From a virus: DNA of 46,077 bases. The translations under genes and the position numbers were made by a program. Below are positions 1-7,728 of this stretch, one piece after another (the first letter of the stretch is position 1; the number at the start of each line of letters is the position of its first letter). The notes beneath the pieces were generated by a model, which saw nothing but the letters and a program-made list of their open reading frames with translations, was not told the DNA's origin and did not search any database. The DNA lies in the IMG/VR virus record IMGVR_UViG_3300033148_002821, positions 1 through 46,077 of that record. The stretch is one strand, 5' to 3'.

Positions 1-114
1 GGGAGCGGGGAACGTTTTCAGACATAATTATTTTGGTAGTAGCACTTCTGGTGTTGAATTTGGTAAAGGGGATTGTGGTTTATGCAACTCCGTTGTACTC
101 ATTGGTGATACCAT
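1..114. repeat. terminal direct repeat, left copy (circular contig overlap)
   Basis: These 114 bases are identical to 45964-46077 at the other end. The reading frame of the beta-helix protein continues through the join without a stop, so the overlap most likely reflects a circular or circularly permuted genome closed by the assembler. A genuine short terminal repeat cannot be excluded from sequence alone. Confidence 0.95.
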
Positions 115-997
115 CGAAACCATAGGAACGGTTGACGCTGATTATCACACTTATGAAAGCGGGGATTACTCAGGCCCAAGCGTTGATAATATTGTTAGAG
201 ATATGGTCTATTTGGGTGAGGCTACTGACACGAATATCTACTGGGATATATACGGAGAGGGAAGTGACCTAAGGTATGAAAGGACTATAAGGATAGCCTG
301 TCGGGGGAGCAACGACCTGCCTATTGTGGCGGCGACGGTACATATATGGCCGAAACAGGATTATGCGGACTCTACCGATAATGATGCCGCCTACGTGAGC
401 AAATCATCGGGTGGTGGTGGTTTGATATATGATACTCTTCCTTATTATTGGTGTAATTGGAATAAGGCCATTGAATCGACTTTTAATGATTATCGTATCA
501 GGGCGGTCTATGACGGTGATACTATATGGAGCAACTATGAGCTTACCGATTCGGCGGCTGTTATTGGTGGTTATTTCAGTGATACTCTGGACTTTGAAGG
601 TAAGGCTGGTACGGGTGAATGGGGAGCGTCGGAAGTAACCATAACCATAGCTGATGACTCACAGACGGAGGGGACTGATTTAACGTTTATCGTCACGGTG
701 AGTGAAGCTGTGGACGGTGAATTGACATACAGTTATTTAACGCAGGACAATACGGCGGTTCAGCCGGGCGACTATACTTCATCGTCTGGTATTGCTACGA
801 TTTTAAGTGGTGATTCGGCTGACACGCTGACTGTTACTACGATAGATGATGGTGATTATGAAAGTACAGAGACAATGTATATGAATATATCGAATGCGTC
901 ATCGGGTACGATTACGGATGGTCAAGCGGTTGGGACGCTACTTGACAACGATGAAGCTCCTGTATCATCGGGCAAATATGTAAAGGTGAGGAAATAA
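1..997 (+). CDS. secreted beta-helix spike/fibre protein, C-terminal part with Calx-beta domain
   Basis: This is the continuation of the gene beginning at 44810. The codon frame (first full codon at base 2) is open upstream of the first internal ATG at 203, so that ATG is not the true start. After the end of the beta-helix, roughly the last 115 residues form a Calx-beta domain: an E-G-T-D-L-T-F strand, NTAVQPGDY matching the usual T-A-x-x-x-D-Y loop, an acidic DDGDYES-TE calcium-binding segment, and the final LLDNDE. Calx-beta domains are calcium-binding adhesive modules of extracellular bacterial proteins. The tail ends in a basic KYVKVRK. Likely a host-surface adhesin or spike; the Calx-beta assignment is strong, the role inferred. 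Confidence 0.82.
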   Translation, partial: GAGNVFRHNYFGSSTSGVEFGKGDCGLCNSVVLIGDTIETIGTVDADYHTYESGDYSGPSVDNIVRDMVYLGEATDTNIYWDIYGEGSDLRYERTIRIACRGSNDLPIVAATVHIWPKQDYADSTDNDAAYVSKSSGGGGLIYDTLPYYWCNWNKAIESTFNDYRIRAVYDGDTIWSNYELTDSAAVIGGYFSDTLDFEGKAGTGEWGASEVTITIADDSQTEGTDLTFIVTVSEAVDGELTYSYLTQDNTAVQPGDYTSSSGIATILSGDSADTLTVTTIDDGDYESTETMYMNISNASSGTITDGQAVGTLLDNDEAPVSSGKYVKVRK

Positions 998-1015
998 TTT
1001 ATAGGGGGTAGGTTA

Positions 1016-4000
1016 GTGAAAAAAATACTATTATTTACAGTATTACTTTTTGTAATGCCCGTTCTGTTTGTTCAGACGGGCATTTCTTGTGTGATAAAGA
1101 AAGCTACGGAGTATGTGGTCTTTCCGTTGAATGAGGCATTGGGGACAGATGGCTTACCAGAGGTGGCTGATTCGGCACATCTAATAACCTATGCCGACAA
1201 TGGTTCGACAATGGCATACTCTGCCACCAGTACAACCTTCCCTTTTGCGGATATTGGTATAGATACGATTAAGCACTATGGAGATACGGGCTATTGGTTC
1301 GTTGATCAAATTCAAGATATAGACGGTGCTGGTGGTAACTTTGAGCTTGGGATTGAGGTTACACTTTTCTGTGAGGGCTACCCGACTTCTACCCATTTTT
1401 GTGTTCAGGTTATAGGAGATTCGTTAAATGCGGATTTGGCGGAAGTGAGTGACATTCTTGACACCCTACAAAACCAAGACAACTGGGTTGCTAAGGAGGC
1501 TACGGTTCAGATTATTGATGATACTCTTGACCTCTACGATACCCGATGGGATTTTGTTATGGATACTACGCAGGGAATTATAGACACATTACAAAATCAA
1601 GATAACTGGATAGCCACCTCCGCCAATCAAACACTGATAATCGACACCGTAAATGGCATTATAGATACTATTCAGTTATATGATACCCGTTTAGCAACAT
1701 CAGCTAATCAGACGCTAATAATAGATACGGTTAATGGTATTATTGATACACTTCAATCATGGGATGACGAAATAGCTGAAATAAACAATGCTATTGATTC
1801 CCTCTATGCGGCCTTAGACTCAATCCAGAATCATGCGGCTTGGGAAGTTATAGCGAGTGATGTTAATATCAATGGTGATACCCTTGCAACAATGGGAACT
1901 GACCAACAAATCAGGTACAGGTCTATTGTTGTGACGAATGCGGGTGGTCACGCTGTTACCCTGACTGGTGGTGCAGGTGGTGGTGACCCCGTTTCTGGAG
2001 ACGGATTAAGAATCGTTAGTAACTATGGTGAGGCTATGCAAGTTATTGGTACTACCCATGATATTGTCGGTGATATATATGGTACGGTTCAATATACTCA
2101 GCTTGCTCCGGGTCAGTTCACAAAGATAAGTGATACAAGTTGGGCGCACAGTCCGAGAACCCTGACGGCCTTAGACGAAGATAATACAACTATTGACCTT
2201 GATGCTACGACTGTCGGTACGGTTACCAATATAACTAATGCGGTCTTGATACGGGATACTCTGGCTGGTGGTGAGGAGGTTGCCTATATGCCTGATGATT
2301 GGGCGGCGGCTGATTCGGCGGGATTTCAGGGTTCAGCTTCAGGGCTTGATTCATCTAAGGTATATGGTGCTATATCACAGGCTATCGGGGACTCGATAGC
2401 AAGTGTTGATACTATCCCCTATTTCGTTTATGCCAATGTTGATACCGGACTCGTTGACAGTTCTGATATTGGGGTATGGTGGGTGAACAATCTATCTGCT
2501 ACGGCTGACACCGCCGCTTTTCTGATTGCCCTTGATAATAACAATTATATGCAGACAACTGATTCAGCTATTGTCGATGTTTCTTCGGCTGGTGCGTTGG
2601 CGGGACTTGTTGCCGATAGCACTTGGGAAGAAAAACTCTCTGAACATAATACTACTCTAACCTTCGGTGCGGCTAACGGTGACAGTCTTGCTACGACAAG
2701 CGACATAGCTGATGGTGTTTGGAATGAGGATACGGCTGGTCACTATGTGGTTGGTAAATTTGGTTATGAGGCGACTCAATCCGGTAGTGGTTCTGATACT
2801 GCCTCAATAAAAATAATGATGGATAATAATAGTTTTGCCAAATGGGGTACTTCAGTGCAGGCGACATTGAGAACGTTAAGTATTGTCGGAACGGGTACTC
2901 ATGACACGGCTGTTTATATCAAAAGCTCAGGTGACTCCCCCGGATTGCTTGTGCGTGGTGGCACTAATGGCGATGGTACAAAGTTTATAGGTGGCTCTGT
3001 TTCGGGTCACGGTTTCTACACTGTCGGTGGCGCAAGTGGAATCGGGTTCTTAGCTCAGGGTACAAGCAATAATCCGGGATTTAAGGGCTACGGCAATGGC
3101 TCTGGTGCGGGCATATATGCCCTCGGTGGTTTAACCGGATATGGCGCACACTATTCCTCACCGGGTGACTATGCTATGTATGTAAATGGTTCAAACGGGG
3201 CATATTTTAATGGCACGGCTGGTAATGATATAACTGGTGACCTTGCCGGTTCGGTAACGTCCGTAACTAATGACGTAACCATTGCTGATGCTGATATGGG
3301 AATGGTGGCTGATTCGGTCTTGCTCAAAGATACCTCTGATGTGACTGGCGGATTTGGTTTAATGATGAAAGATACTTCTGCCTATCAGGGTGCGGCGGCT
3401 GGTTTGGATTCGACCGCTGTTTGGGGTGCGGTATCACAGGTAGTTGAGGATTCAAGTCTCACGGCTACGAACATCGATTCATCGGGTGTATCGGGGGCTA
3501 TAAATGCTTTCTGGACAGATTCGGCCACAACTATCAAGGTAAAAGAACTTCAGGTCGGTGACATCAGGTCTGATTCGATAGTGGCTACATTAGGGGGGTC
3601 GGTAAATACCGTTTCTAATCTTGGGACGGTGACAGCTAATGTTTACTCAATATCCGGTGATGTGTCTGCGGCTGACAATCTTGAATCCATGTTAGACGGT
3701 AATAGGGCTACGCTATGGCTTGACCAATTAAATATAGTCGGTACAAATGGGGCGAGTGGTGCTGTGTATATGTATAACGCTGACGGCCCCGCTATGAAAT
3801 GGGGTAACGGTGTCTCTACTGGTCTTTTCGATGGTACGTTTACCGATACAAACTTCTCTGCCGCTTACTATGACTCAACTGGTGCTGGTAATGGTGGCGG
3901 TTCAGACACGACAGCAATAAAGAAATGTGCCGAGAACAATCCAAGCATATTCTATGGCCCGACCAATGCAGGTTCTGGTGAATATACTGTCATTATCTAT

Positions 4001-4579
4001 GCTATTGATTCAAGTTCTGTACCAGACTCATTACTTGAAGGTATCCCCATAGCGATACAGAATGCTTCCGGTAACAATATAGCCGGATTAACAAGTGATG
4101 GTAATGGTTATTGTACTTTCACTCTGGATGCTGGAAGCTACACGGTCTTGAGTTCACCTGTGGGTTATCAGTTTAGTCCCTACTCATTAACAGTCACGGC
4201 TAACGATGACTCGGTTGGATTCTGCGGATACGATACACAGAGTCCGTCGTATTCAACTATTTATGGCTACATCTATGACGTTTCAGGAAATATAGTTTAT
4301 GGTGCATTAATAGAAGCAGAACCATCCGTAGGGAAAAATGTGTCCGATTCACTAACGGGGAGGATAATCACACCGGGGAGAGTGGAAACACGCACAGATT
4401 CGTTGGGTTATTTCTGTATCGACCTTCAACGAACGGGAACGTTCCCCGACACGACATATGGCTTTTATGATATTCGAGCTTCATTAAGTGGTGATGAAAT
4501 ATTCAACATAAAAAGTCTATACGTCCCCGATAATGGCAACGTAGGCATTGACTCCGTATTGGCAACGAGGTCACAATGA
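1016..4579 (+). CDS. long tail-fibre protein with signal peptide (1187 aa)
   Basis: GTG start 7 bases after a GGGGGTAGG ribosome site. Residues 1-25 are a signal peptide (MKK, hydrophobic core, Cys near the end, so a lipoprotein-like site is possible). Residues ~140-280 carry near-identical repeats built on IIDTVNGIIDT with a 27-residue period, suggesting a trimeric coiled-coil shaft. A second internal duplication pairs residues ~430-465 (nt 2310-2400) with ~785-820 (nt 3370-3450), both containing QG-x-A-x-GLDS. The centre is Gly-rich beta structure (about 2860-3260). The C-terminal ~200 residues hold two small beta-sandwich domains resembling carboxypeptidase regulatory-like/Ig-like modules. 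Composition and length fit a receptor-binding tail fibre. The signal peptide is atypical for that role. Confidence 0.75.
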   Translation: MKKILLFTVLLFVMPVLFVQTGISCVIKKATEYVVFPLNEALGTDGLPEVADSAHLITYADNGSTMAYSATSTTFPFADIGIDTIKHYGDTGYWFVDQIQDIDGAGGNFELGIEVTLFCEGYPTSTHFCVQVIGDSLNADLAEVSDILDTLQNQDNWVAKEATVQIIDDTLDLYDTRWDFVMDTTQGIIDTLQNQDNWIATSANQTLIIDTVNGIIDTIQLYDTRLATSANQTLIIDTVNGIIDTLQSWDDEIAEINNAIDSLYAALDSIQNHAAWEVIASDVNINGDTLATMGTDQQIRYRSIVVTNAGGHAVTLTGGAGGGDPVSGDGLRIVSNYGEAMQVIGTTHDIVGDIYGTVQYTQLAPGQFTKISDTSWAHSPRTLTALDEDNTTIDLDATTVGTVTNITNAVLIRDTLAGGEEVAYMPDDWAAADSAGFQGSASGLDSSKVYGAISQAIGDSIASVDTIPYFVYANVDTGLVDSSDIGVWWVNNLSATADTAAFLIALDNNNYMQTTDSAIVDVSSAGALAGLVADSTWEEKLSEHNTTLTFGAANGDSLATTSDIADGVWNEDTAGHYVVGKFGYEATQSGSGSDTASIKIMMDNNSFAKWGTSVQATLRTLSIVGTGTHDTAVYIKSSGDSPGLLVRGGTNGDGTKFIGGSVSGHGFYTVGGASGIGFLAQGTSNNPGFKGYGNGSGAGIYALGGLTGYGAHYSSPGDYAMYVNGSNGAYFNGTAGNDITGDLAGSVTSVTNDVTIADADMGMVADSVLLKDTSDVTGGFGLMMKDTSAYQGAAAGLDSTAVWGAVSQVVEDSSLTATNIDSSGVSGAINAFWTDSATTIKVKELQVGDIRSDSIVATLGGSVNTVSNLGTVTANVYSISGDVSAADNLESMLDGNRATLWLDQLNIVGTNGASGAVYMYNADGPAMKWGNGVSTGLFDGTFTDTNFSAAYYDSTGAGNGGGSDTTAIKKCAENNPSIFYGPTNAGSGEYTVIIYAIDSSSVPDSLLEGIPIAIQNASGNNIAGLTSDGNGYCTFTLDAGSYTVLSSPVGYQFSPYSLTVTANDDSVGFCGYDTQSPSYSTIYGYIYDVSGNIVYGALIEAEPSVGKNVSDSLTGRIITPGRVETRTDSLGYFCIDLQRTGTFPDTTYGFYDIRASLSGDEIFNIKSLYVPDNGNVGIDSVLATRSQ
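1613..1750 (+). repeat. 27-residue (81-bp) coding repeat in fibre gene
   Basis: Two copies, at 1613-1669 and 1694-1750, encode the same 19 residues (ATSANQTLIIDTVNGIIDT) with an 81-bp period, yet 14 of the 19 codons differ synonymously. A more diverged copy lies just upstream (1550-1600, GIIDTLQNQDNW). Confidence 0.85.
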
Positions 4580-4941
4580 AATATAAGACCGACAAGATAA
4601 AGCGGGATTACAACGATATAGGAAAATATCCCAGTGTAGAAAACGGGATACTCCGGTGGTTTATTGAGGCACTTGAACTTATAAGTATAATGCTTGGCTT
4701 TGGTGAATTAACTATTACAAGTTATATACGGGATGTAAAAAAATATCCCAAGAGTCTACATCCGTACGGACGAGCTTTAGATTTTAGGGTTAGGGATAAA
4801 CCAACGATATGGTATTGGGGAATGTGTTTGATTGGGATGGCGATAGGTTTGATGAATCGTCGTTTTCGCATGAACCCACATCATGAATTATACGGTAAAG
4901 ACGAACAACATATTCACATTGAGATAAGAGACAAGAAGTAA
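4576..4941 (+). CDS. M15-family peptidoglycan peptidase (endolysin)
   Basis: 121 residues; the ATG overlaps the fibre stop by ATGA. The motif SLHPYGRALDF (His62, Asp69) and the later QHIHIE (His112/His114) match the zinc-binding S-x-H-x-x-G-x-A-x-D and H-x-H signatures of the D-Ala-D-Ala/L-Ala-D-Glu carboxypeptidase M15 (VanY/VanX-like) family. Phage members cleave peptide cross-links of peptidoglycan at lysis. It lacks a signal peptide, so it would need a holin for export; a holin-like gene lies at 6649 and another candidate at 43858. A hydrophobic stretch at residues ~80-92 is part of the fold in this family rather than a clear membrane segment. Late position after the tail genes supports the lysis role. 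Confidence 0.8.
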   Translation: MKYKTDKIKRDYNDIGKYPSVENGILRWFIEALELISIMLGFGELTITSYIRDVKKYPKSLHPYGRALDFRVRDKPTIWYWGMCLIGMAIGLMNRRFRMNPHHELYGKDEQHIHIEIRDKK

Positions 4942-4950
4942 GGAGGTGTT

Positions 4951-5343
4951 GTGACAAAAGAGAAAGAGCTGTTGGAACTAATCACAGAGCTTGAGCGAAA
5001 CGACCCGACGTTTGAGCATCTAATGGACGTATTGATTGACAACCTAAAACTTCTATTGAAGAGGGGAAAGCGATACAACAATGGACATTCGGGGGTTTAT
5101 CGACAGATTTTCCTCGATGGTCTCGACTTCTACGCTTTTAGTAAAGTTAATGACCCTATTGAAAGGATGGTTACGCCTTTAATGCGTAATCCTAAAAATG
5201 CTTCCGACGAGGATATACGTGACCTCATAGACGATGCGTTTAATTATCTTTTGATGTGGTCTTGCTGTCGCTGTGAGAGAGACAAAAGGAAAAGGGGCAA
5301 ACAATGGCCGAACAATGGAGTGAAGCTGAACTCTCAGAACTAA
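4951..5343 (+). CDS. MazG/Nmad1-like (DUF1599-type) protein
   Basis: GTG start with an AAGGAGGTG ribosome site just upstream. The 130 residues are mostly helical. The segment ending in SDEDIRDLIDDAFNYLLM resembles the last helices of the DUF1599/nucleotide-modification-associated domain 1 and all-alpha NTP pyrophosphohydrolase (MazG) proteins, where acidic residues hold Mg2+. Phages use such proteins in nucleotide metabolism or base modification. The family match is by pattern only. The C-terminal basic stretch (CERDKRKRGKQ) overlaps the next gene by 40 bases. Confidence 0.45.
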   Translation: MTKEKELLELITELERNDPTFEHLMDVLIDNLKLLLKRGKRYNNGHSGVYRQIFLDGLDFYAFSKVNDPIERMVTPLMRNPKNASDEDIRDLIDDAFNYLLMWSCCRCERDKRKRGKQWPNNGVKLNSQN

Positions 5344-6053
5344 CGAAGTATTTTAATCAGAATATAACGATGATGACTCTCTACCAGAGGGTCTATAAAC
5401 TTAACCCCAACCGTTCATACGAAGCGGTTGCACGAAAAGTACGGCACTGGGTTGCCGAGGGTCGTACTCGAAGCAAAGAAGAGGCACTCAAGAAACTACG
5501 GGTCGGATACCTCGATATTGAAACTACGGACTTTGATGGTGATAGGGGAACAATCCTGACATGGTATATCAAGAAGCGGGGCAAAAGAGAATATGACTTC
5601 TCTGTTATTACCAAAGAGGAATTATTTAATTATGAATTTGATAAGCGGGTAGTTGCAGAATTACTGGAAGCCCTCCATAAATACGACGTTCTCTATGGTC
5701 ACTGGTTTGTTGACCGTAGGTTTGATATTCCTTTTATCAGAACTCGTGCCTATATAAATGGCCTTGAGGATATGTTACCTGACCGCATGGAAAAATTCAT
5801 ACTCGACACGTGGCCGATAGTCCGTAACAAACTCAAACTCCACAGTAACAGTCTTGATTCAACAGCTAAAATGTTAGGGATAAAGTTTGTCCAGAAAACC
5901 CATTTCGATATTCAGCTATGGAAACTGGCGAGTTACGGCGACCCCGAATCTCTTGAGCTTGTCAGGATACACAACAAGCGTGATGTTCAGGTACTTGAGG
6001 CTGTTCATAAGAGAATAGAGAAAATCGAGAACAAAATATATCGGAGTATGTAA
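5304..6053 (+). CDS. DnaQ-like (RNase_H_2/YprB-type) 3'-5' exonuclease with N-terminal HTH
   Basis: 249 residues. Residues 65-235 carry the three exonuclease motifs of the DEDD superfamily: YLDIETT (Asp71, Glu73; Exo I), GHWFVDRRFDIPFI (Asp141; Exo II) and HNKRDV (His223, Asp227; Exo III, DEDDh-like). This pattern fits the RNase_H_2/YprB group, related to the proofreading domain of family B polymerases, but no polymerase domain is present. Residues 1-50 look like a Myb/SANT-type helix-turn-helix (SYEAVARKVRHWV) that could direct it to DNA. It starts inside the preceding gene, implying translational coupling. A hairpin terminator follows at 6056. It is odd to find a nuclease in the late arm, away from the replication genes. 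Confidence 0.78.
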   Translation: MAEQWSEAELSELTKYFNQNITMMTLYQRVYKLNPNRSYEAVARKVRHWVAEGRTRSKEEALKKLRVGYLDIETTDFDGDRGTILTWYIKKRGKREYDFSVITKEELFNYEFDKRVVAELLEALHKYDVLYGHWFVDRRFDIPFIRTRAYINGLEDMLPDRMEKFILDTWPIVRNKLKLHSNSLDSTAKMLGIKFVQKTHFDIQLWKLASYGDPESLELVRIHNKRDVQVLEAVHKRIEKIENKIYRSM

Positions 6054-6055
6054 TC

Positions 6056-6092
6056 GTTTACATTTGGGACAATATGTAAACAGTTTTATTTA
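6056..6092 (+). terminator. rho-independent terminator after exonuclease gene
   Basis: A perfect 8-bp inverted repeat (GTTTACAT at 6056-6063 with ATGTAAAC at 6074-6081) with a 10-base loop is followed by a T-rich tract, just downstream of the stop at 6053. Confidence 0.6.
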
Positions 6093-6130
6093 TTTGTTTG
6101 CAGTTAATACCCGCATACAGGAATTATCTC

Positions 6131-6295
6131 ATGCCAAAATCACAAAAAATCATCTACGAGGGCTTTGCTTCAATCAAGATAACCAAACTATTGAATGGTA
6201 AAATGCGGTTTACTTTCGATGTGGAGGATAAAAAGATTTTAAGGAATAAAGACAATGGAAAACGAGATATGGGTTTGGATAAAGGAAAACGGTGA
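6131..6295 (+). CDS. small unknown protein (54 aa)
   Basis: ATG at 6131 preceded by AGGA with 9-base spacing. An upstream in-frame TTG at 6098 lies in the terminator tail and is less likely. The product is basic (Lys/Arg-rich C-terminus) with one predicted beta-hairpin (ASIKITKLLNGKMRFTFDV). No family recognised. It overlaps the next gene by 41 bases. Confidence 0.45.
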   Translation: MPKSQKIIYEGFASIKITKLLNGKMRFTFDVEDKKILRNKDNGKRDMGLDKGKR

Positions 6296-6479
6296 GCAAG
6301 AATATAAAGCACACTGCACAAAAAAGGAGGAATATGACATAATAATGGGCTGGTCAAAAACCCGTACCGGGGGAACTTATCTTATTCCGGGGAAAAGAAC
6401 AGAATACGACGTAATCTTCCCGGAAATGCACTTGAGACGAGCTAAAAAGTTATTGGGGGTAAAACGACTCTCGGACTAA
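6255..6479 (+). CDS. small unknown protein (74 aa)
   Basis: ATG with AAGGA about 10 bases upstream. The product begins MENEIWVWIKENGEQEY and ends in a basic helix (RRAKKLLGVKRL). No family recognised. A hairpin terminator follows at 6505. Confidence 0.5.
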   Translation: MENEIWVWIKENGEQEYKAHCTKKEEYDIIMGWSKTRTGGTYLIPGKRTEYDVIFPEMHLRRAKKLLGVKRLSD

Positions 6480-6504
6480 AAAAGGCGGTTTTTGCGGTCG
6501 TTGT

Positions 6505-6532
6505 CCCACAAGGGCTTAGCTTGCGGGTTTTT
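6505..6532 (+). terminator. rho-independent terminator
   Basis: CCCACAAG (6505-6512) pairs with CTTGCGGG (6520-6527) with one A-C mismatch around a 7-base loop, followed by TTTTT. It lies 25 bases after the stop at 6479. Confidence 0.6.
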
Positions 6533-6543
6533 GTCAAATTTGA

Positions 6544-6612
6544 CCGTGACGGGCATTCAATTTCAAATAGGTGTTCTGGTATGGGTAAGGCTGAGAAAAG
6601 CCCGTGACGGGC
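6544..6612. repeat. direct repeat of an 11-base hairpin motif
   Basis: The motif CCGTGACGGGC occurs at 6544-6554 and 6602-6612. The second copy extends to a perfect 5-bp stem with a TGA loop (6600-6612). The region 6480-6648 has no convincing gene. The two copies could be protein-binding sites or part of the untranslated leader of the holin-like gene. Confidence 0.5.
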
Positions 6613-6648
6613 GTTTATGCGACTTTTAGAGTTGAGAAAGTAAGAGAA

Positions 6649-6942
6649 ATGTTAGGATTTATAATTAAACCAATAATCAAAAAATATTTGAGGAACATGA
6701 TGAAAGATTTTATCCAACCTATCCTCGATTTCGTTACGGGGGTAGTCAACAAATGGGGCATGAAGTCTATCGTGGCTTTGGGCGGAATCTATGCTCTATA
6801 CGACCTAAGTATCAAGGGCGTGGTTACTGGCATACCGATTGTAATCGGCATTGTCGCTATCGTGGTCGGGTATTTTATATTCCGGCACATTCAGGAAGTG
6901 AATCAATACGATGTTGAAGAAGAAGAGGAAGAAGAAAAATGA
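6649..6942 (+). CDS. small membrane protein, holin-like
   Basis: 97 residues from ATG 6649 (weak AAGAGAA ribosome site). A GTG at 6604 is in frame but sits inside a hairpin stem. The N-terminus is amphipathic and basic (IIKPIIKKYLRNMMKDF). Two hydrophobic segments follow, about residues 40-55 and 58-77 (GIPIVIGIVAIVVGYFIF), then an acidic tail of nine consecutive Glu/Lys residues. Small two-segment membrane proteins with a charged tail near an endolysin are often holins; the M15 endolysin is 1.7 kb upstream. It overlaps the outer-membrane protein gene by 4 bases. Confidence 0.5.
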   Translation: MLGFIIKPIIKKYLRNMMKDFIQPILDFVTGVVNKWGMKSIVALGGIYALYDLSIKGVVTGIPIVIGIVAIVVGYFIFRHIQEVNQYDVEEEEEEEK

Positions 6943-7424
6943 AAAACTTAGCACTTATTTTAGCAATCCTACTGCTCATTCCCGTATTCAGTTACGGGCA
7001 GAACTTAAACAACCTGTTCTGGACTGGCTGTGAGTACGATATTAACCCGCTTGGCAATACCGTCAAAGCATCTATGGGATTCGGCAAGATAATTGACGGT
7101 AATTTATGGACGTTCAACCGCCTCAATGTCGGCCAGAGTAGCGATGCTGATATGCAGGTAGCCTATATCGTCCGACCGTTTATTGATCGTGACTTTTACA
7201 TCGGTGGTATAGCCGGGCCGGGCGTGGACTGGATTAACTACCCGTCAGACGGTGAGGACAGAATTATCTCATATATTACAGCCTCAACCGGCGTAATTCT
7301 GGGCTATGATATAACTGAAAGATTTGGTGCGTTCGGATACGGGAACTACAACTTCACGCTTGACGGTGGTGCTTACTTAAAGAACGGTGCAGATATTATT
7401 GTCGGAGTGTTTGCGAGGTTTTAG
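6939..7424 (+). CDS. secreted beta-barrel outer-membrane-like protein
   Basis: 161 residues. Residues 1-20 are a signal peptide (MKNLALILAILLLIPVFSYG, cleavage probably before Gln21). The mature part alternates polar and hydrophobic residues in about eight strand-like segments with Gly/Asp/Asn turns, and the last residue is Phe in VGVFARF. A terminal aromatic residue is the BAM recognition signal of Gram-negative outer-membrane beta-barrels. Size fits an 8-stranded barrel of the OmpA/OmpX/Lom type. Last gene of the rightward unit. By analogy with Lom-like proteins it could alter the surface of the infected cell (superinfection exclusion or adhesion); function is inferred. Confidence 0.65.
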   Translation: MKNLALILAILLLIPVFSYGQNLNNLFWTGCEYDINPLGNTVKASMGFGKIIDGNLWTFNRLNVGQSSDADMQVAYIVRPFIDRDFYIGGIAGPGVDWINYPSDGEDRIISYITASTGVILGYDITERFGAFGYGNYNFTLDGGAYLKNGADIIVGVFARF

Positions 7425-7452
7425 CGGAACATATTTAACAAGGTAAACCCTG

Positions 7453-7480
7453 TCTTACGTAGTATATATACTACGTAAGA
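7453..7480. repeat. 28-bp perfect palindrome
   Basis: Bases 7453-7480 read identically on both strands (arms begin TCTTACGTAGTA, centre TATATA). There is no spacer, so it can be a cruciform, a dimeric protein-binding site or an RNA hairpin. G-T pairs extend it slightly outward. It lies 28 bases after the beta-barrel stop. Confidence 0.9.
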
Positions 7481-7503
7481 TGGGATATTAAAAAATGCCA
7501 ATA

Positions 7504-7528
7504 ATTAGCTTATTTCAATTAAGCTAAT
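7504..7528. repeat. 9-bp inverted repeat (hairpin)
   Basis: ATTAGCTTA and TAAGCTAAT flank a 7-base loop; perfect pairing. Followed on the + strand by CCCCTTTTG, so it may also act as a weak terminator. Confidence 0.75.
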
Positions 7529-7580
7529 CCCCTTTTGTCTGAAGACAATGGGCGTTCGCCCTAAAAAGCGGACAAAAAGA

Positions 7581-7610
7581 TACCCCCACCGATTAAGATG
7601 GGGGTACTTC
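7581..7610. terminator. bidirectional terminator hairpin
   Basis: TACCCCCA (7581-7588) pairs perfectly with TGGGGGTA (7599-7606) around a 10-base loop. CTTCTTTC follows on the + strand, and the bases before the stem give a TCTTTTTG tract on the - strand, so it can stop transcripts from both converging units. Confidence 0.7.
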
Positions 7611-7728
7611 TTTCAATAGGAAGACCAAATTATTAAGGACTATTGAATTTCTTTCAGGTTATTCCCCTTTCATGAAAGGACATTATTGGTTATGCCACGT
7701 TAAGTGGCGTTAGTTGCGTTTGTATTTC

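Larger units (their letters stand above)
7425..7728. other. hairpin-dense intergenic region between convergent transcription units
   Basis: No gene is seen here. The 304 bases separate the end of the rightward unit from the end of the leftward unit. They hold at least seven short inverted repeats: 7453-7480, 7504-7528, 7535-7548, 7550-7561, 7581-7606, 7666-7679 and 7694-7708. At least one is a good bidirectional terminator. The number of structures exceeds what is needed for termination. Confidence 0.75.

Noticed and set aside
203-310. ATG at 203 as the start of the Calx-beta protein
   Set aside because: The frame is open upstream to base 2 and continues from the gene starting at 44810 across the circular join.
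6604-6648. GTG 6604 as start of the holin-like gene
   Set aside because: The codon lies inside a 5-bp hairpin stem and lacks a ribosome site; ATG 6649 is preferred.
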